Source of the DNA: Candidatus Kapaibacterium sp. | GTDB taxonomy: Bacteria; Bacteroidota; Ignavibacteria; Kapaibacteriales; UBA2268 | Direction: 5' to 3' | Assembly: GCA_937927515.1 (NCBI GenBank) | Contig: CALBDO010000014.1 | Coordinates: forward strand, 39,059 to 103,058 | Length of the DNA: 64,000 nucleotides | In this document: piece after piece, positions 32,251-41,724 of the stretch | Position numbering within the stretch: the stretch's first letter is position 1 | Layout: the number at the start of each line of letters is the position of its first letter | The notes under the pieces: generated by a model | The model's database searches: none | The model's input: only the letters and a program-made list of their open reading frames with translations | What the model was told of the DNA's origin: nothing | Translations under genes and position numbers: made by a program

Positions 32251-32889
32251 ATGGAAGAGAAAGTTATAGAAATTTTATCTTCTCCGTTTATTACACCCGG
32301 TCTAATCCTCTTAATTGCCTTTTTCTTTCAATTTATAGAAAATTTATTTCCCCCCTCTCCGAGTGATGTGGTTTTGCTTTTCTTGGGAAGTTTAGTTTCT
32401 TTTGATAAAATCGATTTCCTTCCGCTCCTGGCTGTTGCCACCATTGGCTCATTACTTGGTTTTGTGACTATGTTTATAATTGGTAAAATATTTGGCGAAA
32501 AAATTCTCGATACTGGGAAGTTTAAGTTTATTAAACCAGAGAGCCTTGCTAAAGCAAGGAGGTGGTTTAGTCGTTGGGGCTACGGTATTGTTGTAGCAAA
32601 TAGATTTCTCTCTGGGACAAGGGCAGTTGTATCCTTTTTCGCTGGTGCAGCAGAGCTATCTGTTTTTAAAAGCACTTTTTATGCTGGAATAAGTGCTTTC
32701 GTTTGGAATGCTTTAATCTTGTATGCTGGTATGACTTTTGGAAATAATTGGAAAAATGCAGTTGTTTTTTTGGAGCTTTACTGGAAAATTGTGCTTGCAG
32801 TTATTTCCTTTGGGCTAATATTGTATGTAATTTATTCCCGTTTTGGAGCAAAGAAAAAAATTGATTCTTCAAATAGTCGAAATAATTAA
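32251..32889 (+). CDS. DedA family membrane protein
   Basis: FIENLFPPSPSDVVLLFLG, GYGIVVANRFLSGTRAVVSFFAG. Confidence 0.88.
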   Translation: MEEKVIEILSSPFITPGLILLIAFFFQFIENLFPPSPSDVVLLFLGSLVSFDKIDFLPLLAVATIGSLLGFVTMFIIGKIFGEKILDTGKFKFIKPESLAKARRWFSRWGYGIVVANRFLSGTRAVVSFFAGAAELSVFKSTFYAGISAFVWNALILYAGMTFGNNWKNAVVFLELYWKIVLAVISFGLILYVIYSRFGAKKKIDSSNSRNN

Positions 32890-32960
32890 AGTTCTGTTTA
32901 GAAGTTTCCAAGCGTAAACGAAGTTTTCTAAAGAGTTTAGTTTTATTAGAAACGTAAATT

Positions 32961-34445
32961 TTAAGTAATGACTCTACCAATTTTTTCCAAAGCCCATTTA
33001 AAAACTTTAATGTACTCCATAGCAGTTTTTTCTGCTGAAAAATCCTTTTGCATGGAGTTCTTTCGAATTGTACTCCAGTGTGGTTCTTTTTGGTAATAAT
33101 CGAAAGCTCTTTTGATTGCATAGGACATATCATCGGCGTTGTATTGGTAAAAAGTAAATCCCGTTCCACTCATTGATACTGGATTGTATTCTTCAATTGT
33201 ATCGACAAAACCGCCAGTATATCTTGCAATGGGTATCGTACCATAGCGAAGGGCATACATTTGTGTAAGTCCACAAGGTTCGAAACGAGAGGGAAGAATT
33301 AAATAATCACTACTAGCAATAATACGATGTGCAAGGGAATTGGAATATCCAATATGCACAAGAGCTTTGCTTGGATATTTCGATTGAAGATAGCGGAAAT
33401 AATCCTCGTATTTTTTTTCGCCCGAGCCAAGTAGGATAAATCGAAACCAGTTGTTTTGCAAGTGAGTTTCGAGGCAATAAACAAGTAAATCGATACCTTT
33501 TTGCTCGGCAAGCCTTGTGACACTACCAATCAATGGGAGTTCGTAATTGTCTTCTTCTGGTACACCAAAAGAGCGGAGCAGCTCGTATTTGTTAATCAAT
33601 TTGCCTTCGTTGAAATTGTTTATGTTATAGGTACAGAAAAGATTTTCGTCATTTTCTGGAGACCATTCAGCATAATTAACCCCGTTTAGTATTCCTATTA
33701 AATCAGCACCACGAAGCGATAACACGCTATGGAGGCCCTCTCCAAAGTATGGAAGGCGTATTTCATTGGCATAATTTGGACTAACTGTAGTGATTTTATC
33801 TGCGAACATTATACCTACTTTCATAGTGTTCACAGCACCGTTATGCTCGAACCAGGAGCCAGGATAAAACTCTTTCATCCCAAATGTAGAAAACTCCATT
33901 GCTCGCTTAGGGTCGAAAATTCCTTGATATGCAAGGTTGTGAATTGTATAAACGCCGGCGACATTAGAAAATAGTGGGTCGTATCGATAGAATGATTTTA
34001 AAAAAGCCATAGTAAATGCTGTATGGTAATCGTGGGCATGAAGTATGTCTGGCCTGAAGCCAATTGCTTTAGCTGTTTCGAAAACAGCCCGAGAGAAGAA
34101 AATAAACCTTCGGTCGTTGTCTGGATATTCGTCGGGTTCCCCATAAATACCCAAGCGTGAGAAATAATCCTGGTTTTCCACCAAATATACATCTGTATTA
34201 GAATTAGGTAGTTTGCCGTACCAAAGCCTTGCAAATTCAACCCAATGGCTTATTGGTACATACAAGACCATGTCCGTCGGTACAAAGCCCCAGTAGTTCG
34301 TATCGATAAATTGATACTTGGGTAAAACTACGACACTTTTGTATCCAACTTTTTCCCATTCTAACGATAGGTACTCAACGATATCTGCGAGTCCACCGGC
34401 TTTGGCGAATGGTGCAATTTCTGCTGTTGCTACAAGTATGTTCAT
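32961..34445 (-). CDS. glgA: Glycogen synthase
   Basis: EIAPFAKAGGLADIVEYLS, HAHDYHTAF, LPSRFEPCGLTQMYALRYGTIPI. Confidence 0.94.
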   Translation of the reverse strand: MNILVATAEIAPFAKAGGLADIVEYLSLEWEKVGYKSVVVLPKYQFIDTNYWGFVPTDMVLYVPISHWVEFARLWYGKLPNSNTDVYLVENQDYFSRLGIYGEPDEYPDNDRRFIFFSRAVFETAKAIGFRPDILHAHDYHTAFTMAFLKSFYRYDPLFSNVAGVYTIHNLAYQGIFDPKRAMEFSTFGMKEFYPGSWFEHNGAVNTMKVGIMFADKITTVSPNYANEIRLPYFGEGLHSVLSLRGADLIGILNGVNYAEWSPENDENLFCTYNINNFNEGKLINKYELLRSFGVPEEDNYELPLIGSVTRLAEQKGIDLLVYCLETHLQNNWFRFILLGSGEKKYEDYFRYLQSKYPSKALVHIGYSNSLAHRIIASSDYLILPSRFEPCGLTQMYALRYGTIPIARYTGGFVDTIEEYNPVSMSGTGFTFYQYNADDMSYAIKRAFDYYQKEPHWSTIRKNSMQKDFSAEKTAMEYIKVFKWALEKIGRVIT

Positions 34446-34555
34446 TCCTTTCTATAAAATTACAAAAATAATTTTCTCACTTGAGATTTCAAATTGCTCC
34501 AATAACTATTGCCATAATTCATTAGTATAACCACCTTGCTAAATAAAACAAAATA

Positions 34556-34573
34556 CCCGAACCGAGGTTCGGG
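34556..34573 (-). terminator. Probable intrinsic terminator of rplU-rpmA
   Basis: On minus strand CCCGAACctcgGTTCGGG followed by TATTTTGTTTTATTT, downstream of rpmA stop. Confidence 0.8.
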
Positions 34574-34602
34574 CAGCAAGCGGTGATTGGATTAAATAAA
34601 AA

Positions 34603-34866
34603 TTAATTTTTCTCCACAGGATATACGGATACTTTGAGTCTTTCCTTGTCTTTGCGTTCAAATTTCACAACTCCATCAATTAAAGCGAAAATAGTGTAAT
34701 CTTTTCCAAGACCGACATTTTTTCCTGGATGAAACTTTGTTCCTAATTGACGAACAATAATGTTTCCAGCTTTAACGAACTCGCCACCAAATCTTTTTAC
34801 TCCCCGCCTTTGGCCTGCAGAGTCGCGCCCATTTTTCGAAGAGCCACCGCCTTTTTTATGTGCCAT
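34603..34866 (-). CDS. rpmA: 50S ribosomal protein L27
   Basis: [48 protein letters not shown]. Confidence 0.97.
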   Translation of the reverse strand: MAHKKGGGSSKNGRDSAGQRRGVKRFGGEFVKAGNIIVRQLGTKFHPGKNVGLGKDYTIFALIDGVVKFERKDKERLKVSVYPVEKN

Positions 34867-34886
34867 TTGGTTCTCCTTTGAATATG

Positions 34887-35195
34887 TTAAATATTTATTT
34901 CTTTAATTTCCAACAAGGTGTAGAATTGACGATGTCCTTTGAATCTTCGATAGTTCTTTCTTCGCTTCTTCTTGAACACAATTAGCTTTGGGTCCTTGCC
35001 ATGTGCTACCACAGAAGCAACTACTTTTGCATTAAGATATGGCGACCCAACGTGGACCTCTCCATCTTTTTCAATGAAAAGGATTTTATCGAACTCTACT
35101 GTCTCGCCCTCTGCTTTATGCAATAGCTGGGTCTTGAGTACTTTATTTGGTTCGACTTCGTATTGAAATCCATTAATATCTACTACTGCAAACAT
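34887..35195 (-). CDS. rplU: 50S ribosomal protein L21
   Basis: [37 protein letters not shown]. Confidence 0.95.
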   Translation of the reverse strand: MFAVVDINGFQYEVEPNKVLKTQLLHKAEGETVEFDKILFIEKDGEVHVGSPYLNAKVVASVVAHGKDPKLIVFKKKRRKNYRRFKGHRQFYTLLEIKEINI

Positions 35196-35251
35196 AGTTT
35201 TTTCAGAAAAAATTAAATTAGAAATGCAATTTACGAAAAAATATTAAAATA

Positions 35252-36745
35252 TTAAAGTTCTATTGAAAATTTATTATGGTTTTTGTCAATTGGTATAGGA
35301 TATTCTCCAGAGAAACAAGCAGTACAATAGCCAATACCTTCCTCTTGGGGCACACTTTCAAGCAATTTTTTTAAAGAAAGATAATGCAAGGAATCCGCGC
35401 CAATAGCCTTTCCGATTTCTGCTTCGTCTTCGTAATAGTTTGCTATTAGTTCTTCTTTACTTGGAAAGTCCATACCATAGTAGCAAGGAAAGCGAATCGG
35501 TGGGGAAGTTATCCGCATATGAACTTCTTTTGGCTCTGCTTCTCGAATTAATTTAATTAAAGATTTTGATGTAGTGCCTCGAACTATCGAGTCATCCACA
35601 ACGACTACAATACGGTCTTTCAAAACTCCTTTAACAGTGTTGAATTTTACCTTCACTTTAAATTCTCTTTTGTCTTGACTTGGTGCAATAAAAGTTCTAC
35701 CCACATAGTGACTTCGAATTAGTCCAATTTCGAAAGCAGTTGGCTGTCCTTTCTCTGTATTAACCCGAGAATAGCCCAGTGCTGCAGTATTTCCACTATC
35801 GGGTACAGAAATAACAATAACTTTTTCTCCTTGGCTGGCAATTGTTGGTGATTCTTCTGCAAGGTTTTTACCGAGTTTCCTTCGCACTTTGTCAACATTA
35901 TGGTTGAAGATTTTGCTGTCCGGGCGTGAAAAATATATATATTCAAAAATACAGTGCCGAGCTTCTGGGGTAATGTCTTGTATCTTGTATGATTTTATTT
36001 CTCCGGTTTCAATAGTTTCTTTGTCGAGCACAATTAGCTCATTGTGATTAACTGAACGAATGTATTCAGCATTGATGATATCGAAGGCACAAGTTTCAGA
36101 GGCAACAATATATGCATAGCTATCTTGGGTTTTAATTCTTCCTACGTTGAGAGGGCGAAAACCATACGGGTCGCGAGCTGCAATCAAGGCTTCTTGGGTT
36201 AGAATAGCTAAAGAATATGCTCCTTTTACGATTCTCAGTGCTTCGAGCACTTGTTCGACGATATTTTTCTTCCTACTGTGAGCAATCAAGTGTAGAAAGA
36301 TTTCAGTATCGGTTGTTGTTTGAAAAATAGAACCAGCTTCGCTTAATTTTTGTCGTAAGGAAAGTGTATTTGTTAGGTTCCCATTGTGCGATATAGCAAG
36401 TATTCCAGAGTGATAGGACATTACAAATGGTTGAATATTTACCCGCTTGGTACTTCCGGTGGTCGAGTATCTATTGTGCCCAAGCGCACAGTCGCCCTTT
36501 AATGCGTCAGTAAGTATTTTAGGGTCGGAAAACACATCCAAAACTAACCCTTCGCCTTTATAGATAGCATATTTTTTCTTCTGTGCTTGGGCGTCGTAGT
36601 AAAAGCTAACAATTCCAGCTGCTTCTTGGCCTCGGTGTTGTAATGAATGCAAAGCATAGTAAGTTAGTATTGAAGCTTCTGGGTGGTTAAATACACCAAC
36701 AACACCGCAATTGCTCCGTGGTTTGTCAAAATCCTGAGTTGTCAT
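35252..36745 (-). CDS. purF: Amidophosphoribosyltransferase
   Basis: CGVVGVFNHPEA, GHNRYSTTGST, RIVVVVDDSIVRGTTSKSLIKL. Confidence 0.95.
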   Translation of the reverse strand: MTTQDFDKPRSNCGVVGVFNHPEASILTYYALHSLQHRGQEAAGIVSFYYDAQAQKKKYAIYKGEGLVLDVFSDPKILTDALKGDCALGHNRYSTTGSTKRVNIQPFVMSYHSGILAISHNGNLTNTLSLRQKLSEAGSIFQTTTDTEIFLHLIAHSRKKNIVEQVLEALRIVKGAYSLAILTQEALIAARDPYGFRPLNVGRIKTQDSYAYIVASETCAFDIINAEYIRSVNHNELIVLDKETIETGEIKSYKIQDITPEARHCIFEYIYFSRPDSKIFNHNVDKVRRKLGKNLAEESPTIASQGEKVIVISVPDSGNTAALGYSRVNTEKGQPTAFEIGLIRSHYVGRTFIAPSQDKREFKVKVKFNTVKGVLKDRIVVVVDDSIVRGTTSKSLIKLIREAEPKEVHMRITSPPIRFPCYYGMDFPSKEELIANYYEDEAEIGKAIGADSLHYLSLKKLLESVPQEEGIGYCTACFSGEYPIPIDKNHNKFSIEL

Positions 36746-36768
36746 TTGTTATTCTTCAAAAAGCAAAA

Positions 36769-37419
36769 TTAATTATTGTTTTTTGATTTGACATCATTTA
36801 CTTGCAATTCTTTCAGCATTTCAAGTATGAATTGTGTGTTCTTGTGTAGCTCTTCAATACTTCCGTTGTTGAATATTGTGAAGTCTGCAAATTTTCTTTT
36901 CTCTTCTTGTGGCATTTGTTTTTCCAACCTTCTTGCAACTTCGTTAGCTGAAAATTTACCGGTTGAGACCATTCTTTCTATGATTTTATTTATGGGCGAT
37001 ACTACTAAAATAATGTAATCAAACAAGTTCTCTATGTTTGCTTCATATATAAGAGCACTTTCGAAGAAAATCAAATTGTGTCCTTCTTCAATTAAGTCAT
37101 TTATAACTTTTTCAGCCTCGGAGAGAACAAATGGATGCACGATAGAGTTAAGTAATAATAGATTATGCTCCGCATCCGGGGCTTCGGAAAAGACTTTTTC
37201 TGCAAGATATTTACTGTTCAATTCTCCATTCGACTGGTAGACCTCGTTTCCAAAAGCCTTTTTTAATTTCTCTTGTAGTGTTTTATCATTTTTCATCAAT
37301 CTCTTTGCTAAATCGTCGGAATATATAACAGGATAACCTTCTTCTTCTAAAATTTTTGCCACTGTGGTTTTACCAGTTCCAAAATTGCCAGTTATACCAA
37401 CGAGTAGTATTTTTTTCAT
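36769..37419 (-). CDS. coaE: Dephospho-CoA kinase
   Basis: VGITGNFGTGKTTVAKILEEEGYPVIYSDDLAKRLM; start MKKILLVG preferred because the ORF-track start (37455) lies in the hairpin downstream of hppA. Confidence 0.9.
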   Translation of the reverse strand: MKKILLVGITGNFGTGKTTVAKILEEEGYPVIYSDDLAKRLMKNDKTLQEKLKKAFGNEVYQSNGELNSKYLAEKVFSEAPDAEHNLLLLNSIVHPFVLSEAEKVINDLIEEGHNLIFFESALIYEANIENLFDYIILVVSPINKIIERMVSTGKFSANEVARRLEKQMPQEEKRKFADFTIFNNGSIEELHKNTQFILEMLKELQVNDVKSKNNN

Positions 37420-37442
37420 ATTTTTTAACTTAAAATCAATAA

Positions 37443-37464
37443 GGGGTTCAAACAAGTGAACCCC
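37443..37464 (-). terminator. Probable terminator of hppA
   Basis: GGGGTTC-aaacaagt-GAACCCC between hppA stop and coaE start, flanked by T-rich tract on the minus strand. Confidence 0.75.
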
Positions 37465-37492
37465 TCAAAAATAAAAAAATTACTTATAATTA

Positions 37493-39715
37493 CTATAATA
37501 ATGGTGCGAGAATTAATGCAACAATGGAAATCAACTTAATTAGTATATTCAGGGATGGTCCAGCAGTGTCCTTAAATGGGTCGCCGACAGTATCACCAAC
37601 AACAGCAGCTTTGTGTGGTTCGGATTTTTTCTTATAGAGTACTCCATCAATTTCCAAACCTGCTTCAATCATTTTCTTTGCGTTATCCCAGGCACCGCCG
37701 GCATTTGCTTGGAATACAGCAAGTAAAAATCCAGTAGCGGTAACACCAGCAAGGAGCCCTCCAAGAGCTTCTTTGCCAAAGAATGGTAAAAATCCAATAA
37801 TCACTGGTGTAACAATTGCAAGGAGGCTTGGGAAAATCATTTGTCGTATAGCTCCCTTTGTAGCTATTGCTACACATTTTTCATATTCGGCTTTACCGTC
37901 TGCAGCTTCTAATGTTTCTATATCTTCTTTGCTCCATTCAGATTTTGGTTTGTCGCCAACTCTTTTCATCACCTCCAAAGCCGCTTTTAATGCTGGTATT
38001 TCTGAGAATTGTCTTCGAACTTCTTTCACCATAAACATTGCTGCTCTGCCAACAGCCCCAAGAGCGAAACCAGAGAAAACGAATGGCAGAAGAGCACCAA
38101 TGAATAATCCAGCAATAACGTTTGCTTTGGATATGTCTATCGAAGGTATATGGGCGGCTGTCATATATGCCCCAAACAATGCAAGAGCAGTAAGTGCTGC
38201 AGAACCAATCGCAAAACCTTTTCCTATAGCTGCGGTAGAATTTCCTACTGCATCGAGTTTATCGGTGCGTTCACGAACTTCTGGGGGTAATTCAGACATT
38301 TCTGCAATTCCGCCAGAGTTGTCAGCAATTGGACCGTAAGCGTCTGTAGATAACTGTATACCAGTTGTGGAGAGCATACCAACGGCAGCTATCGCAATAC
38401 CATAAAGACCCGCAAGTTCAAATGCTCCTATGATTGCAAATGCAATTAACAGTATCGGTAATGCAGTGGAGAGCATACCAGTGGAAATACCAGCTATAAG
38501 ATTTGTTGCTGCACCAGTTGTACTTTTTTCTGCAATCTTGCGAACGGGAGGTTTGCCCAACCCAGTATAAAATTCTGTAATTAATCCAATACCTACTCCA
38601 GCAATTAGTCCAAAAATTGTCGCAAAATACACCCCAAGCGAGTGAATTTCGAAAACTTTTCCATAGAGCGGGTCTTGATAGGTGAAACTTTCGGGAAGTA
38701 GCCACTGAATTACAAAGTACGATGCTACAAGCATTAAACCATTGGAGACAAATGTGCCAACATTGAGCGCAGCTTGTGGATTTCCACCTTCTTTTACCCG
38801 AACGAAGAAAGTTCCAATAATGGAAACAATAATTCCAATGCCAGCAAGAAACAATGGCAGAATAACTGCCGAGAGACCACCAAAGTAAGTATCTTGAAAT
38901 TCGGGTACATTGTAGAAAACAGTTCCCAAAACCATAGTGCTGACGATTGCCCCAATGAATGATTCAAAAAGGTCCGCACCCATGCCGGCTACATCACCAA
39001 CATCGTCCCCTACATTGTCTGCTATAGTTGCTGGATTCAGTGGGTGGTCCTCCGGGATACCTGCTTCGATTTTACCGACAAGGTCGGCTCCTACATCAGC
39101 ACTCTTAGTGTAGATGCCACCGCCAACTCTTGCAAAAAGCGCTATGGAGGAAGCCCCAAACGAAAATCCAGTGATTACATTTATTACCTTTAATAGCATT
39201 TCTTGTTCTTCAATTCCAAAGATATTAACGTAGATAATAAACAAAATACTAAGCCCTGTAACACCTATCCCAACCACTGCCATGCCCATGACAGAGCCAC
39301 CAGCAAATGCAACTTTAAGAGCTTGATTTAAACTAATTTTAGCTGCATTAGTCGTCCGTGCATTGGTTTTGGTTGCTATACGCATTCCAACCCAACCTGC
39401 AAGACCAGAGCAAAATGCTCCGACAACGTAAGATACTGCCAATAAAGGAGAGGAATTTTCCAAAGACGCACCTTGAATTGCCAAGAGGATTGCAATTAAA
39501 ACGACAAAAATTGCAATGACCTGGTATTCAGTCTTCAAAAAAGCCATAGCCCCGCGCGATATGTAGTTCATTATTCTTTGCATACGCTCAGTTCCGGGGT
39601 CGACTTTGTTTATCCAAGCAGTTTTCCAAATGGTATAAATAATACCTATCAAGCCAAATGCTAGTATTAAATAGATTAATGTAAGGTCCATAATACTACT
39701 CCAGAAATTAGACAA
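37493..39715 (-). CDS. hppA: Membrane-bound cation-pumping pyrophosphatase (K+-dependent type predicted)
   Basis: [80 protein letters not shown]. Confidence 0.95.
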   Translation of the reverse strand: MSNFWSSIMDLTLIYLILAFGLIGIIYTIWKTAWINKVDPGTERMQRIMNYISRGAMAFLKTEYQVIAIFVVLIAILLAIQGASLENSSPLLAVSYVVGAFCSGLAGWVGMRIATKTNARTTNAAKISLNQALKVAFAGGSVMGMAVVGIGVTGLSILFIIYVNIFGIEEQEMLLKVINVITGFSFGASSIALFARVGGGIYTKSADVGADLVGKIEAGIPEDHPLNPATIADNVGDDVGDVAGMGADLFESFIGAIVSTMVLGTVFYNVPEFQDTYFGGLSAVILPLFLAGIGIIVSIIGTFFVRVKEGGNPQAALNVGTFVSNGLMLVASYFVIQWLLPESFTYQDPLYGKVFEIHSLGVYFATIFGLIAGVGIGLITEFYTGLGKPPVRKIAEKSTTGAATNLIAGISTGMLSTALPILLIAFAIIGAFELAGLYGIAIAAVGMLSTTGIQLSTDAYGPIADNSGGIAEMSELPPEVRERTDKLDAVGNSTAAIGKGFAIGSAALTALALFGAYMTAAHIPSIDISKANVIAGLFIGALLPFVFSGFALGAVGRAAMFMVKEVRRQFSEIPALKAALEVMKRVGDKPKSEWSKEDIETLEAADGKAEYEKCVAIATKGAIRQMIFPSLLAIVTPVIIGFLPFFGKEALGGLLAGVTATGFLLAVFQANAGGAWDNAKKMIEAGLEIDGVLYKKKSEPHKAAVVGDTVGDPFKDTAGPSLNILIKLISIVALILAPLL

Positions 39716-39898
39716 AAAAAATCAAAATTACTAAATTTAATCAAATTCTAAAGTAAAGGCAAAATTATCGCAGACTAAAAGATATTGTTATAAATTATTG
39801 ACTTATATAATCAAATTGTTGTTTTAAAATTCATACATTTATGATAAAATAATATTTTCAAGCTCCTATCGACTAATTGTATATCACTATATTAAACA

Positions 39899-41647
39899 AT
39901 GGCTTTCAAGAAAATTTATCCATACATCCGCAAACATAAAAAAAGATTGCTTTTTGGCTTCTTTATAATTTCTATTTCTAACCTTTTGGCTGTATTAATT
40001 CCAAGATTCGTTGGTAGAGCCATTGATACCATTGCAACCAAAAGTTTTCAGATAGATTTTATATTAAACCAAATTTTTTGGGTGATAATTTTAACCATTG
40101 GTAGTGGATTTTTAATGTTTCTCACCCGCAAGATAATTATTGTCCTATCTAGGGAAATTGAGTATGAGCTTCGAAAAGATTTTTTATGGCAGCTTTCGCG
40201 CCTTCCTTATTCATTTTTTGTAGATTATAGCACGGGTAAGTTAATGTCCCTTGCAACTAATGATATCTCATCCGCAAGAGAATTCCTTGGTCCAGCTGTA
40301 ATGTACACAGCAAATACAATTACTACATTTCTATTGGCTCTGTTTTTTATGTTGTCTTTGGATGTTAAATTAACATTGCTATCGATTTTGCCGCTTCCAT
40401 TGATTACAGCAACAACATACATAATTGGGAAGAAAATTCATCGTAGTTTCAAAGATGTTCAAGAGCAATTTTCAAAACTTTCGACCTTGGCTCAAGAAGT
40501 TTTTTCTGGAATTCGCCTTGTTCGTGCTTTTGTTCGAGAAGCATACGAAACGAATCAATTCCATAGATTAAGTGATGATTATCGTCAAAAGTACATACAC
40601 CTTGAATTTTTGCAATCTCTCATGATACCTTTGCTCATTGTTTTGATTGGGCTTTCTCAATTAGTTGTCATTGGCTATGGTGGTTTCCGAGTGATTGAAA
40701 AAACAATGACCATAGGTGTGGTTTCACAATTTTTTGTTTACATTAACTTGTTAATTTGGCCAGTTGCAGCAATTGGTTGGGTTACTAATTTAATTCAAAG
40801 GGCAAATGCTTCTATTGAAAGATTATGGGAGATATTCGACATTAAAATCGAGGAGGAAACCGTATCACCGATGACTCAAGAAATTCAAGATATTTCTCCT
40901 TCAATACATTTCAATGATGTGTGGTTTAGATATAAAGAAGGGCTTCCTTGGATTTTAAAAGGAATCTCATTCCAGATATCGCCTTTCTCTTCGATTGGTA
41001 TTATTGGAAGCGTTGGCTCGGGCAAAAGTACGATTCTGAGATTAATTACAAAAATTTATTCACCAACTAAGGGCTGTATATTCATTGGGGGCGTCCCTTT
41101 AAGTCAAATTCGACGAGAAATTATCAGTAGTTCTGTTGCATTTGTGCCGCAGGAACCATTTCTTTTTTCGGATACAATTGCCGAAAATGTTAGATTGGGG
41201 AAACCTAATGCTACTGATGAAGAGATAGAGCAGGTTCTTTCCCTTTCAGGTTTCGATAGAGACTTGAAAACTCTACCCGATGGTATACATACACTTGTCG
41301 GCGAAAAAGGTGTGAATTTATCGGGGGGGCAAAAGCAAAGAATAGCAATTGCTCGGGCTTTAATTGCACAGCCAAAAATCCTATTACTTGATGATGCCTT
41401 TTCTTCAGTTGATTCAGAAACAGAGCAACTAATACTTTCAAATATTTTCTCACATTTCTCGGAAACTACAAAAATTATCATTTCCAATAGAATTTCTTCT
41501 GTCATGCATTGTGATACTATTCTCTTAATTGATGATGGAAGGATTGTTGAAAAAGGAAACCATCAAAGTCTTTTACATCTGGGCGGTAAGTACCGTAGAC
41601 TTTATGAAATTCAAAAGTTAAGAGATGAAATAGAAAAAGAAAATTGA
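39899..41647 (+). CDS. ABC transporter, fused permease/ATP-binding protein (MdlB/MsbA-like exporter)
   Basis: N-term 6-TM exporter fold, Walker A GSVGSGKST, signature LSGGQKQRIAIARAL, Walker B LLLDDAFSSVD. Confidence 0.92.
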   Translation: MAFKKIYPYIRKHKKRLLFGFFIISISNLLAVLIPRFVGRAIDTIATKSFQIDFILNQIFWVIILTIGSGFLMFLTRKIIIVLSREIEYELRKDFLWQLSRLPYSFFVDYSTGKLMSLATNDISSAREFLGPAVMYTANTITTFLLALFFMLSLDVKLTLLSILPLPLITATTYIIGKKIHRSFKDVQEQFSKLSTLAQEVFSGIRLVRAFVREAYETNQFHRLSDDYRQKYIHLEFLQSLMIPLLIVLIGLSQLVVIGYGGFRVIEKTMTIGVVSQFFVYINLLIWPVAAIGWVTNLIQRANASIERLWEIFDIKIEEETVSPMTQEIQDISPSIHFNDVWFRYKEGLPWILKGISFQISPFSSIGIIGSVGSGKSTILRLITKIYSPTKGCIFIGGVPLSQIRREIISSSVAFVPQEPFLFSDTIAENVRLGKPNATDEEIEQVLSLSGFDRDLKTLPDGIHTLVGEKGVNLSGGQKQRIAIARALIAQPKILLLDDAFSSVDSETEQLILSNIFSHFSETTKIIISNRISSVMHCDTILLIDDGRIVEKGNHQSLLHLGGKYRRLYEIQKLRDEIEKEN

Positions 41648-41724
41648 TTTTTTCTTTTGTTTTGTAACATACCCTTGTTAGTTTAAGGTTTTTTTTTAAT
41701 TTTGATACGTTTATTGGAGTAAAA

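Noticed and set aside
13541-32889. Two DedA-like proteins (13541-14146 and 32251-32889) as a duplication
   Set aside because: Sequences belong to distinct subfamilies (YqaA-like versus DedA) with little similarity; multiple DedA paralogues are common.
37773-38339. 188-aa ORF antisense to hppA
   Set aside because: Complement of a highly conserved transmembrane gene; composition reflects the sense codons.
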